A stretch of DNA of 64,000 nucleotides, from the NCBI RefSeq assembly GCF_900115905.1, contig NZ_FOYD01000004.1:223164-287163 (forward strand), in the 5' to 3' direction. The notes under the pieces were generated by a model that was not told where the DNA came from, did not search any database, and was given only the letters and a program-made list of their open reading frames with translations. A program made the position numbers and the translations under genes. Source of the stretch: Halopseudomonas formosensis (lineage in GTDB: Bacteria > Pseudomonadota > Gammaproteobacteria > Pseudomonadales > Pseudomonadaceae). Numbering within the stretch: the stretch's first letter is position 1; every line of letters begins with the position of its first letter. Shown here one piece after another: positions 49,244 to 58,307 of this stretch.

Positions 49244-49260
49244 TTGCAATTGATAATAAG
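49244..49260 (+). promoter_or_regulatory. AT-rich site before the exbBD-tonB gene group
   Basis: The stretch contains TTGATAATAAG. The TGATAAT part matches one half of a Fur box, but the other half is poor. An iron-type control would fit TonB genes but is not shown. Confidence 0.25.
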
Positions 49261-49275
49261 AAAGGGATCCACCCC

Positions 49276-49821
49276 ATGCTGCCCACCGCCGAAGAGGCCG
49301 CCCAGGCCCTCAGGGACATTGACCTGATCAGCCATCGTGCGGCCGGTTTTCAGGACTACCGGGCCGAATCCGGCCAGTTGATCCTCTGGGGTCTGTTCTA
49401 TCTAGTCGGATTCACACTGACCTTCTGCTTCCCCGCGCAGGCACTGGCCCTGTGGGGTGTGCTGCTGGTTGGCGCGGTCGCCATCGGCATCCGTCTGGCG
49501 ATGAACAGTGGCGCAGGTGGCGGGATCGCCCTGCGTTATCTGGGGCTGATCACCACCATGGTTGCCTTCGTTGTGGCAGTGCACGTGGTGTTCTGGCCGG
49601 TGAGCGGCGAGCAGAGCGCCATGATTGCCCCCGTCTTCGTCTCTGCGCTTTACATTCTTCGCGGCATACAGCTGCGCCCCCGTTATACCGTCATAGGTCT
49701 CGTTCTCGGCACGCTCTGTCTGGGCGGCTACCTGTTTCTGCTGCCGGTGTTCTGGCCGTGGATGGCGATGGCCTGCGGCGGCACGCTGATACTGGCCGGG
49801 CTCTGGCTCAGGAGTCACTAG
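49276..49821 (+). CDS. Conserved hypothetical membrane protein in TonB operon
   Basis: The 181-residue protein has a short acidic N-terminus (LPTAEEAAQALRDIDLI) and then six hydrophobic helices. I do not recognise a family. The ATG follows GAAAGG. The next gene, a winged-helix regulator, begins right after its stop (49821/49822), so the two are coupled. This pairing of an integral membrane protein and a small regulator suggests a signalling unit at the head of the exbB-exbD-tonB group. Confidence 0.7.
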   Translation: MLPTAEEAAQALRDIDLISHRAAGFQDYRAESGQLILWGLFYLVGFTLTFCFPAQALALWGVLLVGAVAIGIRLAMNSGAGGGIALRYLGLITTMVAFVVAVHVVFWPVSGEQSAMIAPVFVSALYILRGIQLRPRYTVIGLVLGTLCLGGYLFLLPVFWPWMAMACGGTLILAGLWLRSH

Positions 49822-50145
49822 ATGCAGACGCCGGACGAAATCATCCATCAGCCGGTGCGGCTGAAAATCATGGCCGCGCTCAACACCCTGCAGTCCGGTC
49901 AGTGGCTGGAGTTCGTCGCACTGCGCGCCATCGTCCAGGCTACTGATGGCAATCTGGGTGCGCACCTGGGCACGCTGGAGTCGGCCGGCTATGTGGTGGT
50001 CAAGAAGGATTTCGTCGGTCGCAAGCCCCGTACACGCATCTGCCTCAGTCGCCTAGGGCGCGAGGCCTTCTCCCGTTATGTCAGCACCCTGCAGGCCATT
50101 CTGGCTCCCGGCAGCCTGGGGGCCGAGGATGCTGATGACGGATGA
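49822..50145 (+). CDS. Winged-helix DNA-binding regulator
   Basis: The 107-residue protein begins MQTPDEIIHQPVRLKIMAAL and carries the helix-turn-helix FVALRAIVQATDGNLGAHLG with a basic wing (KKDFVGRKPRTRICL). It matches the small HTH_34/ArsR-like winged-helix group that lacks an effector domain. It is coupled to the membrane protein upstream and lies 62 bp before exbB. It may regulate this operon, with the membrane protein as possible sensor; that is inference. Confidence 0.8.
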   Translation: MQTPDEIIHQPVRLKIMAALNTLQSGQWLEFVALRAIVQATDGNLGAHLGTLESAGYVVVKKDFVGRKPRTRICLSRLGREAFSRYVSTLQAILAPGSLGAEDADDG

Positions 50146-50207
50146 TGTCGCTCATCGACTCTTTCACCCGCGATAACTCGAACAACAAGAACAACAAGGA
50201 ACGACCC

Positions 50208-51074
50208 ATGCAAAATAGCTTTCAATCCCCCCTGCGTGGCTGGCAGGCAAGATTGCGCTGGTTGGCTCTGCTGTGCCTGATGGCAGTGAGTTCGGCGAGC
50301 GCCGGTCTGGTGCTGGCCCAGTCAACAACCGAGCCGACGGCGACCGAGCAGAGTGCAGAACCGGTCATGGCGGCCCCGGTCACGGCAGCCGAGTTGCCCG
50401 GCGAACGCTTCGGTGTTCGGGAGATGTTCACCCAGGCCGACCTGGTGGTGAAATCGGTAATGATCCTGCTGGTGCTGATGTCGCTGCTGACCTGGGCCAT
50501 CCTGTTCGAAAAGCTCATGACCTTTGCCGGCGCCCGCAGCCGCAACCGGCGCTTTCTTGCCCTGTTTAGAGCCGGTGACAAGGCCTCCATGGAGCAGCAG
50601 GCGAGTCAGAGCGCCCTGGGCCGGATCTGGCTGGCAGGCCAGACGGAGCTGCGCCATTTCATGCAGCATCGCGGCAGCAATGTCAGCGCCGAGCAGATCA
50701 ACCGGCTGCTGCAACGCATGGCGCTGAACGCCAGCATCGCCCAGGAGCGGGATCTGGCAAGGCTCGGCGGCATGATGGGCGTGCTCGCCACCATTGGCGC
50801 CACGGCACCCTTCATCGGGCTGTTCGGTACCGTGTGGGGCATTCTCAACAGTTTTGCCGGGATCGCCACGGCCAAGAGCACCAGTCTGGCCGTGGTGGCG
50901 CCGGGCATCGCCGAGGCCCTGCTGGCCACCGCTCTGGGCCTGTTCGCGGCCATCCCGGCGGTGATGATCTTCAACAAGTTTGCCCGGGACATCAACGGCT
51001 TTGTCGGCAGTCTCGACAACTTCTCGGCAGAGCTGCTGGCGTCGGTTTCAAGGCAATTCGACGAGGGCCACTGA
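50208..51074 (+). CDS. exbB: ExbB-type TonB-system proton-channel subunit
   Basis: The 288-residue protein has a cleavable signal or extra N-terminal segment (about 17-37). Three membrane helices and the MotA/TolQ/ExbB domain follow, with GMMGVLATIGATAPFIGLFG and the C-terminal helix EALLATALGLFAAIPAVMIF. It uses the proton gradient with ExbD to power TonB. The ATG at 50208 follows AAGGAACG. exbD begins one base after its stop. Confidence 0.92.
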   Translation: MQNSFQSPLRGWQARLRWLALLCLMAVSSASAGLVLAQSTTEPTATEQSAEPVMAAPVTAAELPGERFGVREMFTQADLVVKSVMILLVLMSLLTWAILFEKLMTFAGARSRNRRFLALFRAGDKASMEQQASQSALGRIWLAGQTELRHFMQHRGSNVSAEQINRLLQRMALNASIAQERDLARLGGMMGVLATIGATAPFIGLFGTVWGILNSFAGIATAKSTSLAVVAPGIAEALLATALGLFAAIPAVMIFNKFARDINGFVGSLDNFSAELLASVSRQFDEGH

Positions 51075-51075
51075 G

Positions 51076-51510
51076 ATGGGTATCCAGCTCGACTCCGGCC
51101 CGACCGTCAAACGGCACAACTATCAGCAGAACGCGGAAATCAACATCACCCCCTTTGTCGATGTGATCCTGGTGCTGCTGATCATCTTCATGGTCGCAGC
51201 GCCGCTGGCCACCGTGGATGTGCCGGTGGATCTGCCTTCCAATGCCGCAACGGCTTCGCCTCCGCCACTGGAACCGGTGTACATCACGGTACAGGCTGAC
51301 GGCGCGCTCTTTGTCCAGGAGCAGCCGGTGACCTTTGCCCAGCTGGTGGATATCACCCAGGCCCAGACCGCTGGTAACCGGGAGACCCGACTCTTCCTGC
51401 GGGGTGACCAGAGCGTGGAGTACGGCACGCTGATGCGGGTGATGAACAGCCTGCAGAAGGCCGGATATGCCCGGATCAGTCTGGTGGCGTCCGAGGAACT
51501 GGAGCCCTGA
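51076..51510 (+). CDS. exbD: ExbD-type TonB-system subunit
   Basis: The 144-residue protein has one membrane helix (about 23-43) with the essential Asp in the conserved INITPFVDVILVLLIIFMV segment, and a periplasmic domain. It completes the ExbB-ExbD motor. The stop overlaps the tonB start (TGATG), so the three genes are translationally coupled. Confidence 0.93.
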   Translation: MGIQLDSGPTVKRHNYQQNAEINITPFVDVILVLLIIFMVAAPLATVDVPVDLPSNAATASPPPLEPVYITVQADGALFVQEQPVTFAQLVDITQAQTAGNRETRLFLRGDQSVEYGTLMRVMNSLQKAGYARISLVASEELEP

Positions 51511-52244
51511 TGAAGACCGACATCCAACCCCGCCTTCGGCGCTGGGGAGTCCGGCTTCTGGTGGTAATGCTGTCCCTGGGGCTGCATGGGGTCCTGGTGC
51601 TCTGGCTGCTTGACAGCCGGTTTTCTCACCCGGTGTCACCGGTGCGCGAGGCCATAGCCGTGGAGCTGGTGGCCTTGCCCGAACCCGAACCAGAGCCGCT
51701 GCCAGAGCCAGAACCGGAACCAGAGCCGGAGCCTGAACCCGAGCCACTGCCTGAGCCGGTGCCAACGCCGCAACCCGAGCGCCAGAGCCGCCCGGCACCG
51801 CGTCCCGCAGCCGCGGCCCCGGCCGCACTGAGCCGCCCGTCGGGCCCGCCGGTACACAGCTTCGGCGCCAATCAGGAATGGGCGGCGCCGCCGGCACCGA
51901 CGGCCAGCGCGCCGGTGCGCAGCAGGCCAGTGCCAGCCGGCTACGCCGATACCGTCAAGGGGCAGGTCACCGCCCGGCTCAGGCGCCCGGAGGGGGCGGT
52001 GTACAAGCCGCCGCCGGGCTACAAGGGGGACCCCAACGACTTCAAGCGCCAGTGCTACATCCCCTACGAGATCACCGTGGATGCCAGCGGGCGCATGCTC
52101 AGCTACGAGATCGACCGCTGCGGCGACGAGCTGCTGGATGCGGCGGCGGAGCAGGCTGTCCGCAATGCGGGACCCTTTCCGCCGCCGCCGAACCAGGGTG
52201 CCGAGCGTTACGTGATCTACGGTACCGCCATTTTCATCAACTGA
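51510..52244 (+). CDS. tonB: Energy transducer TonB
   Basis: The 244-residue protein has a membrane anchor (about 15-34). A Glu-Pro repeat spacer covers residues 57-90 (bases 51678-51779), followed by a Pro/Ala-rich linker. The C-terminal TonB domain (about 150-244) includes CYIPYEITVDASGRMLSYEI and two Cys residues. It transmits ExbBD energy to outer-membrane receptors. No TonB-dependent receptor gene lies in the window. A large lipoprotein gene follows after 19 bp. Confidence 0.9.
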   Translation: MKTDIQPRLRRWGVRLLVVMLSLGLHGVLVLWLLDSRFSHPVSPVREAIAVELVALPEPEPEPLPEPEPEPEPEPEPEPLPEPVPTPQPERQSRPAPRPAAAAPAALSRPSGPPVHSFGANQEWAAPPAPTASAPVRSRPVPAGYADTVKGQVTARLRRPEGAVYKPPPGYKGDPNDFKRQCYIPYEITVDASGRMLSYEIDRCGDELLDAAAEQAVRNAGPFPPPPNQGAERYVIYGTAIFIN

Positions 52245-52263
52245 ACCTGACAGGAAGCGAAGC

Positions 52264-54843
52264 ATGTCTGCAAAAGCCCCTCTTAGTGTCGCCATGGCGC
52301 TTGGTATCCTGCTGGTCGGCTGTGCCGGCCAGGGAGTTCCTCCCAAGCCGGCGGTGGACACCAGCCCCCGCCTGCGCGCGACAGCGGAGCCGGGGCTTGC
52401 CAGCTTCGATTGCAGTGGGGCGTTGCCCGCGGTGCACCGACAGATCTGCGCCGACGAGACCCTGGCGCAGCTGGATCGGCAGCTGATCAGCCACTATCAC
52501 CGGCTGCGTCAGGAGCTGGATCCGGTGGGGAGCATGCTGCTGACCGCCAATCACCGCCAATGGCTGCTCAGCCGCGGCGAGCAATGCCGGATCGACAATG
52601 CACGGGGACCGGACGAGCAAGCCATCGCCTGCCTCGGCAGTCTCTACCGCAAGCGCAGCCGGGAGATGGACACCTGGGCGGCGGCACGGGTGGCGCCCAG
52701 GCCCGGACGGAATGCCTGGACCAGTTATGTCGAATACCGGCTGGTGGATGATCAGGACAGCGCCTGCCGCAGCCTGGAGCAGGAGCTGAACCAGGAAGTG
52801 AGCCGCCACGGAATTCCGTCGCCGGCCAGACTGGACGGCGTGCGGATGCTCGCCGGAACTCATGCCCGGCAGGCCAGCGCCGAGGTCGGCGGCCAGAGGG
52901 TAGGGGTGGAACTGTACAATCCCGGAGTCTATGCCGGATATCAGAACCGCGCTCGCAGTCTCAGCGTCAACGGGCAGCCTCTGCTGGATGATGCCACCCT
53001 GGCGCACTGGATAGCACGACAGCCGAATTACGGTGGGCGTGCCCACGCCGCATCGTCCCAGACCGGCGACTACGCGGCGATTGATGTCTTCCAGCGGAAT
53101 GGACGGGACCTGGTGCTGGTCAACGAAACCTGGGGTTACTATTCGCCCGCTGCACGGGGGGAATCGGCCTTTGCCGGCCTCTATGCGCTGCAGGGTGGAC
53201 AGCTGCAGCCGCTGTGTCTGTACCAGAGCTATCTGACGCCCCCGCGTACCAACACCCTGGCCGGGCTGACACTGTATCCGCAACTGCAGGAAGAACTGGA
53301 TAAAGTGGCCGGCAGACCCCATCCGGCACTGGCCCAGCACGAGCGGCGGGACAATTTCGAAGGCTGGAAGGAAACCCAGTGGACGTTGCTGAATCTGCCC
53401 CTGCTGGCCGTGGATGCCCTGCAGCGCCAGGGCTGGGAAGGCGCACTGCGCCAGCGGCATGACGCGGCCCTGGAGCAGCTGTTCCAGTGGTCCGAGCAAC
53501 ATCAGGATAACAAGGATATCTACCGCCGCCTGCTGCCGCTGATGCAGCCCGTACTGACGGAACTGCAACAGCTCTACGCCGGTCAGGGACTGGATTCGGC
53601 GGATGCCCGAACGGCTGCGGAGCTGTTGCTGCATGAGACCCTGGCCAGGGCAGTCGAGGCACTGGAGGCGCCGACGGAACCTGTGTCCATGCCGTTGGCG
53701 GCCGGGTCCGACTGGCAGCCCAGGTATGCCCTGGCACCGGCGCCCGGGGACCTGGAGCGCAATCGCCGCTTCGATACCCTGTACAGTGTGGTGCTCAACA
53801 ACACACCGCCCCATGTGGTGGCCGACTTCATCGCCTATGAGAAGGAGGCGCTGGGGGCACGCTGGGGACGGGGAGCGGATAATACCCCGGCAACCCTGGC
53901 CGCGGTCGCGCGTATCGACAACCTTCGTCAGCTGCTGGATGCCGGCATGCCGGTGGACGAGCCCAATCGCTGGGGGCGGACAGCGCTGATGGCAGCGGCG
54001 GAACAGGATCAGGCCGACAGCGTGCGCCTGCTGCTCGATCGCGGCGCCAACGTGCACAGTCGGACGCGCATGGATGCCAGCGCCGGGCAGGCCGATCAGG
54101 ACGGGCGCACCGCTCTGCTGCTGGCCGCGCGTCATGCCGGCCCTGACGTGATAGATCAGCTGGTGGCCGCAGGCGCCCTGCGTCAGGCCTGGAACGGCTA
54201 TGATCAGCAGGTCTGCGGCGCACTGGAGGGCAATGGCCGGCTGGATCAGACCCAGCGGGAACGCCTGCGTGTGCCGCTTTGTGGTCCCTATGCACCGCTG
54301 CCTGCGGCGGAGCGTCAGAAGACCGACCTGCGCGGCGGAGAGGTTCTGCTGCTGACCAGCGAAGGCGTGGATTACCGTATCACCCTGCGTGAACGGGAGC
54401 CGGCATTGCTGTTCGGTCGGACACTGCAGACCAGCGCTACGCGCATGGACAGGGATATGCGCAGCATGGCGGTCCGTGTAGGCACTGCAGCGGCGCATCG
54501 GGCCAAGCTGCAGCTGGCAGGGCCGCTGACACTGCATATTCCCAACCTGATGGCACAGACCGCGGACTCCACGCAGATGTTCGTGGCCTACCCGGTGGCC
54601 TCAAGCAGTGCCTATCTGGGCGGTTACAGCCTGGTTGAGCATCCGGCGGCCACGGTGCTGAGCATCACCTTCGACAGCAATCTGCATGAGCCGGCGGCCA
54701 CCTGGCGGGCGCTGTATCAGGCAGCACTGGAACAGGGACTGCAACCCCGGGACCAGGCCTACGTGATGATGCATACCCGGGGGCAGCGTGTCGCGGAGTA
54801 CCAGCTGGTGGTAAGTGAACCCGGAGTGACGGGCCGGCAGTGA
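52264..54843 (+). CDS. Large lipoprotein with LprI-like and ankyrin repeats
   Basis: The 859-residue protein has a lipobox LLVGC (Cys20). A lysozyme-inhibitor-LprI/DUF1311-like N-terminal domain follows (about 45-130, four Cys, for example FDCSGALPAVHRQICADETL). The middle is a long region of unknown fold. About three ankyrin repeats occupy about 540-640 (WGRTALMAAAEQDQADSVRL, then DGRTALLLAARHAG). The C-terminal domain (about 690-859) is not recognised. It lies 19 bp after tonB and is probably cotranscribed. A surface or periplasmic partner of the TonB system is suggested but not shown. Confidence 0.72.
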   Translation: MSAKAPLSVAMALGILLVGCAGQGVPPKPAVDTSPRLRATAEPGLASFDCSGALPAVHRQICADETLAQLDRQLISHYHRLRQELDPVGSMLLTANHRQWLLSRGEQCRIDNARGPDEQAIACLGSLYRKRSREMDTWAAARVAPRPGRNAWTSYVEYRLVDDQDSACRSLEQELNQEVSRHGIPSPARLDGVRMLAGTHARQASAEVGGQRVGVELYNPGVYAGYQNRARSLSVNGQPLLDDATLAHWIARQPNYGGRAHAASSQTGDYAAIDVFQRNGRDLVLVNETWGYYSPAARGESAFAGLYALQGGQLQPLCLYQSYLTPPRTNTLAGLTLYPQLQEELDKVAGRPHPALAQHERRDNFEGWKETQWTLLNLPLLAVDALQRQGWEGALRQRHDAALEQLFQWSEQHQDNKDIYRRLLPLMQPVLTELQQLYAGQGLDSADARTAAELLLHETLARAVEALEAPTEPVSMPLAAGSDWQPRYALAPAPGDLERNRRFDTLYSVVLNNTPPHVVADFIAYEKEALGARWGRGADNTPATLAAVARIDNLRQLLDAGMPVDEPNRWGRTALMAAAEQDQADSVRLLLDRGANVHSRTRMDASAGQADQDGRTALLLAARHAGPDVIDQLVAAGALRQAWNGYDQQVCGALEGNGRLDQTQRERLRVPLCGPYAPLPAAERQKTDLRGGEVLLLTSEGVDYRITLREREPALLFGRTLQTSATRMDRDMRSMAVRVGTAAAHRAKLQLAGPLTLHIPNLMAQTADSTQMFVAYPVASSSAYLGGYSLVEHPAATVLSITFDSNLHEPAATWRALYQAALEQGLQPRDQAYVMMHTRGQRVAEYQLVVSEPGVTGRQ

Positions 54844-54912
54844 TAATCTGCGCGCTGGCGAGCCTGCCGGCTGCTACACTGGGCCGCTGGCAACTCTGGA
54901 GGAAATGGCTGG

Positions 54913-56454
54913 GTGAAATCGGATCAGGTAAAGATATTCTGCTGGTTCTGCTGGATGATGCTGCTGGCCGGTTGTGCCAGCTCATTACCTGCCAAGAACA
55001 TCCCACCCAGCTTTGTGCTGCAGCCCGTGCAGGAAACCGAGATCAGCCGTTACGTGCGGGCTCACCAGCCGCCCGACAGTGATGAACTGTCGGGCTTTAC
55101 GCTGGTTCAGACCGGCACCGATGCGTTGGCTGCCCGGCTGGCGATGATCGACCGGGCCGAGGCCAGTCTGGATCTGCAGTACTACATCTACCGCGGCGAT
55201 GTGACCGGCGGGCTGATCGCCGAGCGCCTGCTCAGCGCCGCTGATCGCGGGGTGCGGGTCCGCCTGCTGCTGGATGATATCGGCAGTGCCCTGCGCGACT
55301 TCGACGTGGCCACCCTGGATCACCACCCCAATATCCACGTAAAACTGTTCAACCCGCTGACCCTGCGCGGGCGCATATCCCGCTATTTCAGCAAGCTGGG
55401 CGAGTTCGGCCGAATCAACTATCGGATGCACAACAAGCTGATGATCGTCGATGGGCAGATGTTCATCACCGGCGGACGCAATATCGGTGACGAGTACTTC
55501 TCGCTCAGCACCATGGACTTCCAGGACATCGACATCATCGGCATGGGGCACATCACCCGCGAGGTGACCCGCAGTTTCGACGACTACTGGAATGCCAACG
55601 AGGCGGTGCCCGTCAGCCACATGGTCCGCCGCCCCGGCCCGCGGGCCGAGCAGCGGCTCAGGGGCCAGCTCAGGGCGCATCGCCTGCGGCATCAGGGCAG
55701 CGCCTATCTGCAGGCGGTCGAGGAGTCGCCCTTCAACCGGGCCCTGCGCGACGACCGGATAGACTGGCACTGGGGCGAGGCCGAGTGGATCTCCGACCCA
55801 CCCACCAAGGCCGACCCCGGGCATGCCACCAACCAGGAGCCGATACTGGCCCGACATCTGATGCGCCACGTCCGCTCCGCCGAGCAGGAGCTGCTGCTGA
55901 TGTCAGCGTATTTCATTCCCGGCTCCCGGGGCGAGGTGTTTCTGATCGACATGGCGGAACACGGGGTGGACGTGCGTGTGCTGACCAACTCCCTGGCCAC
56001 CACCGACGTGCTGGCGGTGCACAGTGCCTACGCGAGCTATCGCCGTCCCTTGCTGGAGGGCGGGGTACGCCTCTGGGAACTGCGCCGGCAGGCCGGTGAA
56101 CAGGAGCGGGCCAGTGCCTTTGCCGGCGAGTCCCTTGCCAGTCTGCACGCCAAGGCCTTCGTGTTCGATCGCCAGAAGCTCTTCGTCGGTTCCGTCAACC
56201 TCGATCCCCGCTCCATAGTGCTCAATACCGAGGCGGGGGTGCTGGTGCACCAGCCGGCCATGGCCGAATCTCTGGTGCAGTTGATCGAGCACTGGACCTC
56301 GGCCGACTTTGCCTACGAGCTGACGCTGGACGAGCAGGACCGTCTGCGCTGGCGAGCCGGCGAGGAGGACTGGTCAAGTGAACCTCATGCCACCCGGCTG
56401 CGCCGTTCCGCCGCCTGGTTCCTTGGCTGGCTGCCGATCGAAGGCCAGTTGTAA
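54913..56454 (+). CDS. Phospholipase D-family lipoprotein (ClsC/YmdC-like)
   Basis: The 513-residue protein has a lipobox LLAGC (Cys21) and two PLD domains. HKD motif 1 is in MHNKLMIVDGQ (His173, Lys, Asp180) and motif 2 in LHAKAFVFDRQ (His412 region). GGRNIGDEYFS and VGSVNLDPRS follow them, as in cardiolipin synthase C-type enzymes. It may exchange phospholipid headgroups at the membrane surface. The start is GTG 54913, with GGAGGAAA about 14 bases before it. Confidence 0.88.
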   Translation: MKSDQVKIFCWFCWMMLLAGCASSLPAKNIPPSFVLQPVQETEISRYVRAHQPPDSDELSGFTLVQTGTDALAARLAMIDRAEASLDLQYYIYRGDVTGGLIAERLLSAADRGVRVRLLLDDIGSALRDFDVATLDHHPNIHVKLFNPLTLRGRISRYFSKLGEFGRINYRMHNKLMIVDGQMFITGGRNIGDEYFSLSTMDFQDIDIIGMGHITREVTRSFDDYWNANEAVPVSHMVRRPGPRAEQRLRGQLRAHRLRHQGSAYLQAVEESPFNRALRDDRIDWHWGEAEWISDPPTKADPGHATNQEPILARHLMRHVRSAEQELLLMSAYFIPGSRGEVFLIDMAEHGVDVRVLTNSLATTDVLAVHSAYASYRRPLLEGGVRLWELRRQAGEQERASAFAGESLASLHAKAFVFDRQKLFVGSVNLDPRSIVLNTEAGVLVHQPAMAESLVQLIEHWTSADFAYELTLDEQDRLRWRAGEEDWSSEPHATRLRRSAAWFLGWLPIEGQL

Positions 56455-56518
56455 TCCCGGATCTGTACCAGGCTCGGGCCTTTGGCGTAGGATTGGCAGA
56501 AATTTCAACAGGCTTCCC

Positions 56519-57514
56519 ATGCTGCGCACTCTGTTCCTTTCCCTTGCAACCCTGATCATGCTGCTCAGCAGCATCTGGGCCGTGCTCGCCCTCTGGTATC
56601 AGGCGCCCGGTGGCGTTCCGGGGCGCATGCTGTGCTGTGCGCTCTGGCTGCTGGGATTGGCTGGTTGCATGTACTGGCTGTGGGCCGGGCAGGGCGGATG
56701 GCAGGCGACGCTGGGTTACCTGATGATGTTTGCCTTGCTGATGCTGTGGTGGAGTGGCATCAGACCCAGCCATGAACGCAACTGGGCGGATGATCTGGCG
56801 TATATCAGTACCGGGGAGCTGGAGGGCAACCGGGTTCGGTTGCATCACGTGCGCAACTTCGACTGGCGCACTCCCGAGGATTACGACATCCGCTGGGAAA
56901 GCCGCGAGTATGACCTGCGGCGTCTGCGCTCGGTGGACATGATCACCTCCTACTGGGGGCTGGAGAACATCGCCCACGTGCTGGTGTCCTTCGGCTTCGA
57001 TTGTGGCGAGTACCTGGCGTTCTCCGTGGAAATCCGCCGGGAGCAGGATGAGAGCTTTTCCGAGGTCGGTGGATTCTTCAAGCAGTTCGAGCTGGCCATC
57101 ATCGCGTCCGATGAAAGGGATGTGGTGCGGGTGCGCAGCAACGTGCGGAACGAGGATCTGTGGCTGTACCGGATCAACCTGAGCCCGGCGGATGCACGCG
57201 AACTGTTCCGCTCCTTCGTGGTGCAGGCCAACCGTCTGGCCGAGCATCCGCGCTTCTATCACACGATAACCGGCAACTGCACCACCATTGTGTATTCGAT
57301 GATGAAGAAGATAGTGGCAGGGTTGCCGCTGGACTACCGGTTGCTGCTGACCGGCCGTCTTCCAGCCTATGTGCACGAGGTCGGGGGCATGATGCCCGGA
57401 ATGGAGCTGGAGGAGTTGCAGCGGCGGGGCAGGATTACCGACCGGGCCAGGGCAGCCGGGGATGATCCGCGTTTCTCGGCGCTGATCCGCGAAGGGGTGC
57501 CGGGCTGGGAATGA
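56519..57514 (+). CDS. DUF4105 domain-containing membrane protein
   Basis: The 331-residue protein has two or three N-terminal membrane helices (about 1-80). The DUF4105 domain follows, with HHVRNFDWRTPEDYDIRWE and the TITGNCTTIVYSMMK segment whose Cys is conserved in the family. Many DUF4105 proteins sit near lipid genes; here a phospholipase-D-type lipoprotein gene lies 64 bp upstream. Function is not known. ATG 56519 is preferred over the longer frame from 56378, which overlaps that gene. Confidence 0.85.
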   Translation: MLRTLFLSLATLIMLLSSIWAVLALWYQAPGGVPGRMLCCALWLLGLAGCMYWLWAGQGGWQATLGYLMMFALLMLWWSGIRPSHERNWADDLAYISTGELEGNRVRLHHVRNFDWRTPEDYDIRWESREYDLRRLRSVDMITSYWGLENIAHVLVSFGFDCGEYLAFSVEIRREQDESFSEVGGFFKQFELAIIASDERDVVRVRSNVRNEDLWLYRINLSPADARELFRSFVVQANRLAEHPRFYHTITGNCTTIVYSMMKKIVAGLPLDYRLLLTGRLPAYVHEVGGMMPGMELEELQRRGRITDRARAAGDDPRFSALIREGVPGWE

Positions 57515-57584
57515 TCGCCGCCAGGCACGGCTCTTGCTGTGAAACCGGTCCGGCGCCCGGGCGCCATAGCACAGAGGTGACAAG

Positions 57585-58307
57585 GTGAAGATAGGTATTC
57601 TGCAAGCGGATGACGTGAATCCGGTTCTGCAACCCGAACACGGTAATTATCCGCAGATGTTCGAGAAGGCATTGCGCGCGGTGCTGCCGGACTGCGAGCT
57701 GCCGGTGTACCGGGTACTGGATGGCGAACTGCCGGCGACCACCACCGAATGCGACGCCTGGCTGATCACCGGCAGCAAGTTCGGTGTCAACGATGGCCTG
57801 CACTGGATTGAGGCATTGAGCGATTTCGTGCGCACTTTGTGGGCAGAGCAGCGGCCGCTGGTCGGCATCTGCTTCGGTCATCAGCTGATGGCGCGGGCCT
57901 TGGGCGGTACCGTGGTCAAGTCCGACAAGGGCTGGGGTGTTGGGCTGTCCTTCAATCAGGTGATCGAGCGCAAACCCTGGATGCAGCCCTGGCAGGAGGA
58001 GCTGGATCTGCTGGTGAGCCATCAGGATCAGGTAGTGGTGCTGCCGGAGGAAGCTCAGGTACTGGCCAGCAGCGACTTCTGCCCCTACTACCTGATCCAG
58101 TATGGTGAATGCTTCCTGAGCGTGCAGGGGCATCCGGAGTTCTGTGTCGACTACTGCAGGGCGCTGATGGAGATGCGTCGGGACAGCCTGCCGGCGGCCC
58201 GACTCCGCGCGGGCCGGGCCTCTCTCAACGCCGAAGCCGACAGCCAGCTGATGATGCAATGGATCGCCTCCTTCCTGCAGATGGCGGCCGCCCGGCTCAG
58301 CGCCTGA
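57585..58307 (+). CDS. Class I glutamine amidotransferase-like protein
   Basis: The 240-residue protein has the GATase-1 fold with nucleophile Cys96 in GICFGHQ and His183/Glu185 in QGHPEF. It resembles stand-alone GMP-synthase-like amidotransferases (YfeJ/GuaA-like) often linked to gamma-glutamyl or polyamine metabolism, but the acceptor is unknown. The ATG follows GAGGTGACAAG. The 3' end overlaps a converging gene by 11 bp. Confidence 0.88.
   Translation: MKIGILQADDVNPVLQPEHGNYPQMFEKALRAVLPDCELPVYRVLDGELPATTTECDAWLITGSKFGVNDGLHWIEALSDFVRTLWAEQRPLVGICFGHQLMARALGGTVVKSDKGWGVGLSFNQVIERKPWMQPWQEELDLLVSHQDQVVVLPEEAQVLASSDFCPYYLIQYGECFLSVQGHPEFCVDYCRALMEMRRDSLPAARLRAGRASLNAEADSQLMMQWIASFLQMAAARLSA

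Noticed and set aside
51678..51779. A tandem DNA repeat within tonB
   Set aside because: It is the normal Glu-Pro spacer of TonB; codons vary, so selection is on the protein.
52237..54537. A 766-codon minus-strand frame opposite the ankyrin lipoprotein
   Set aside because: The plus strand shows a lipobox, LprI-type Cys pattern and ankyrin repeats, and follows tonB; the antisense frame has no recognisable features.
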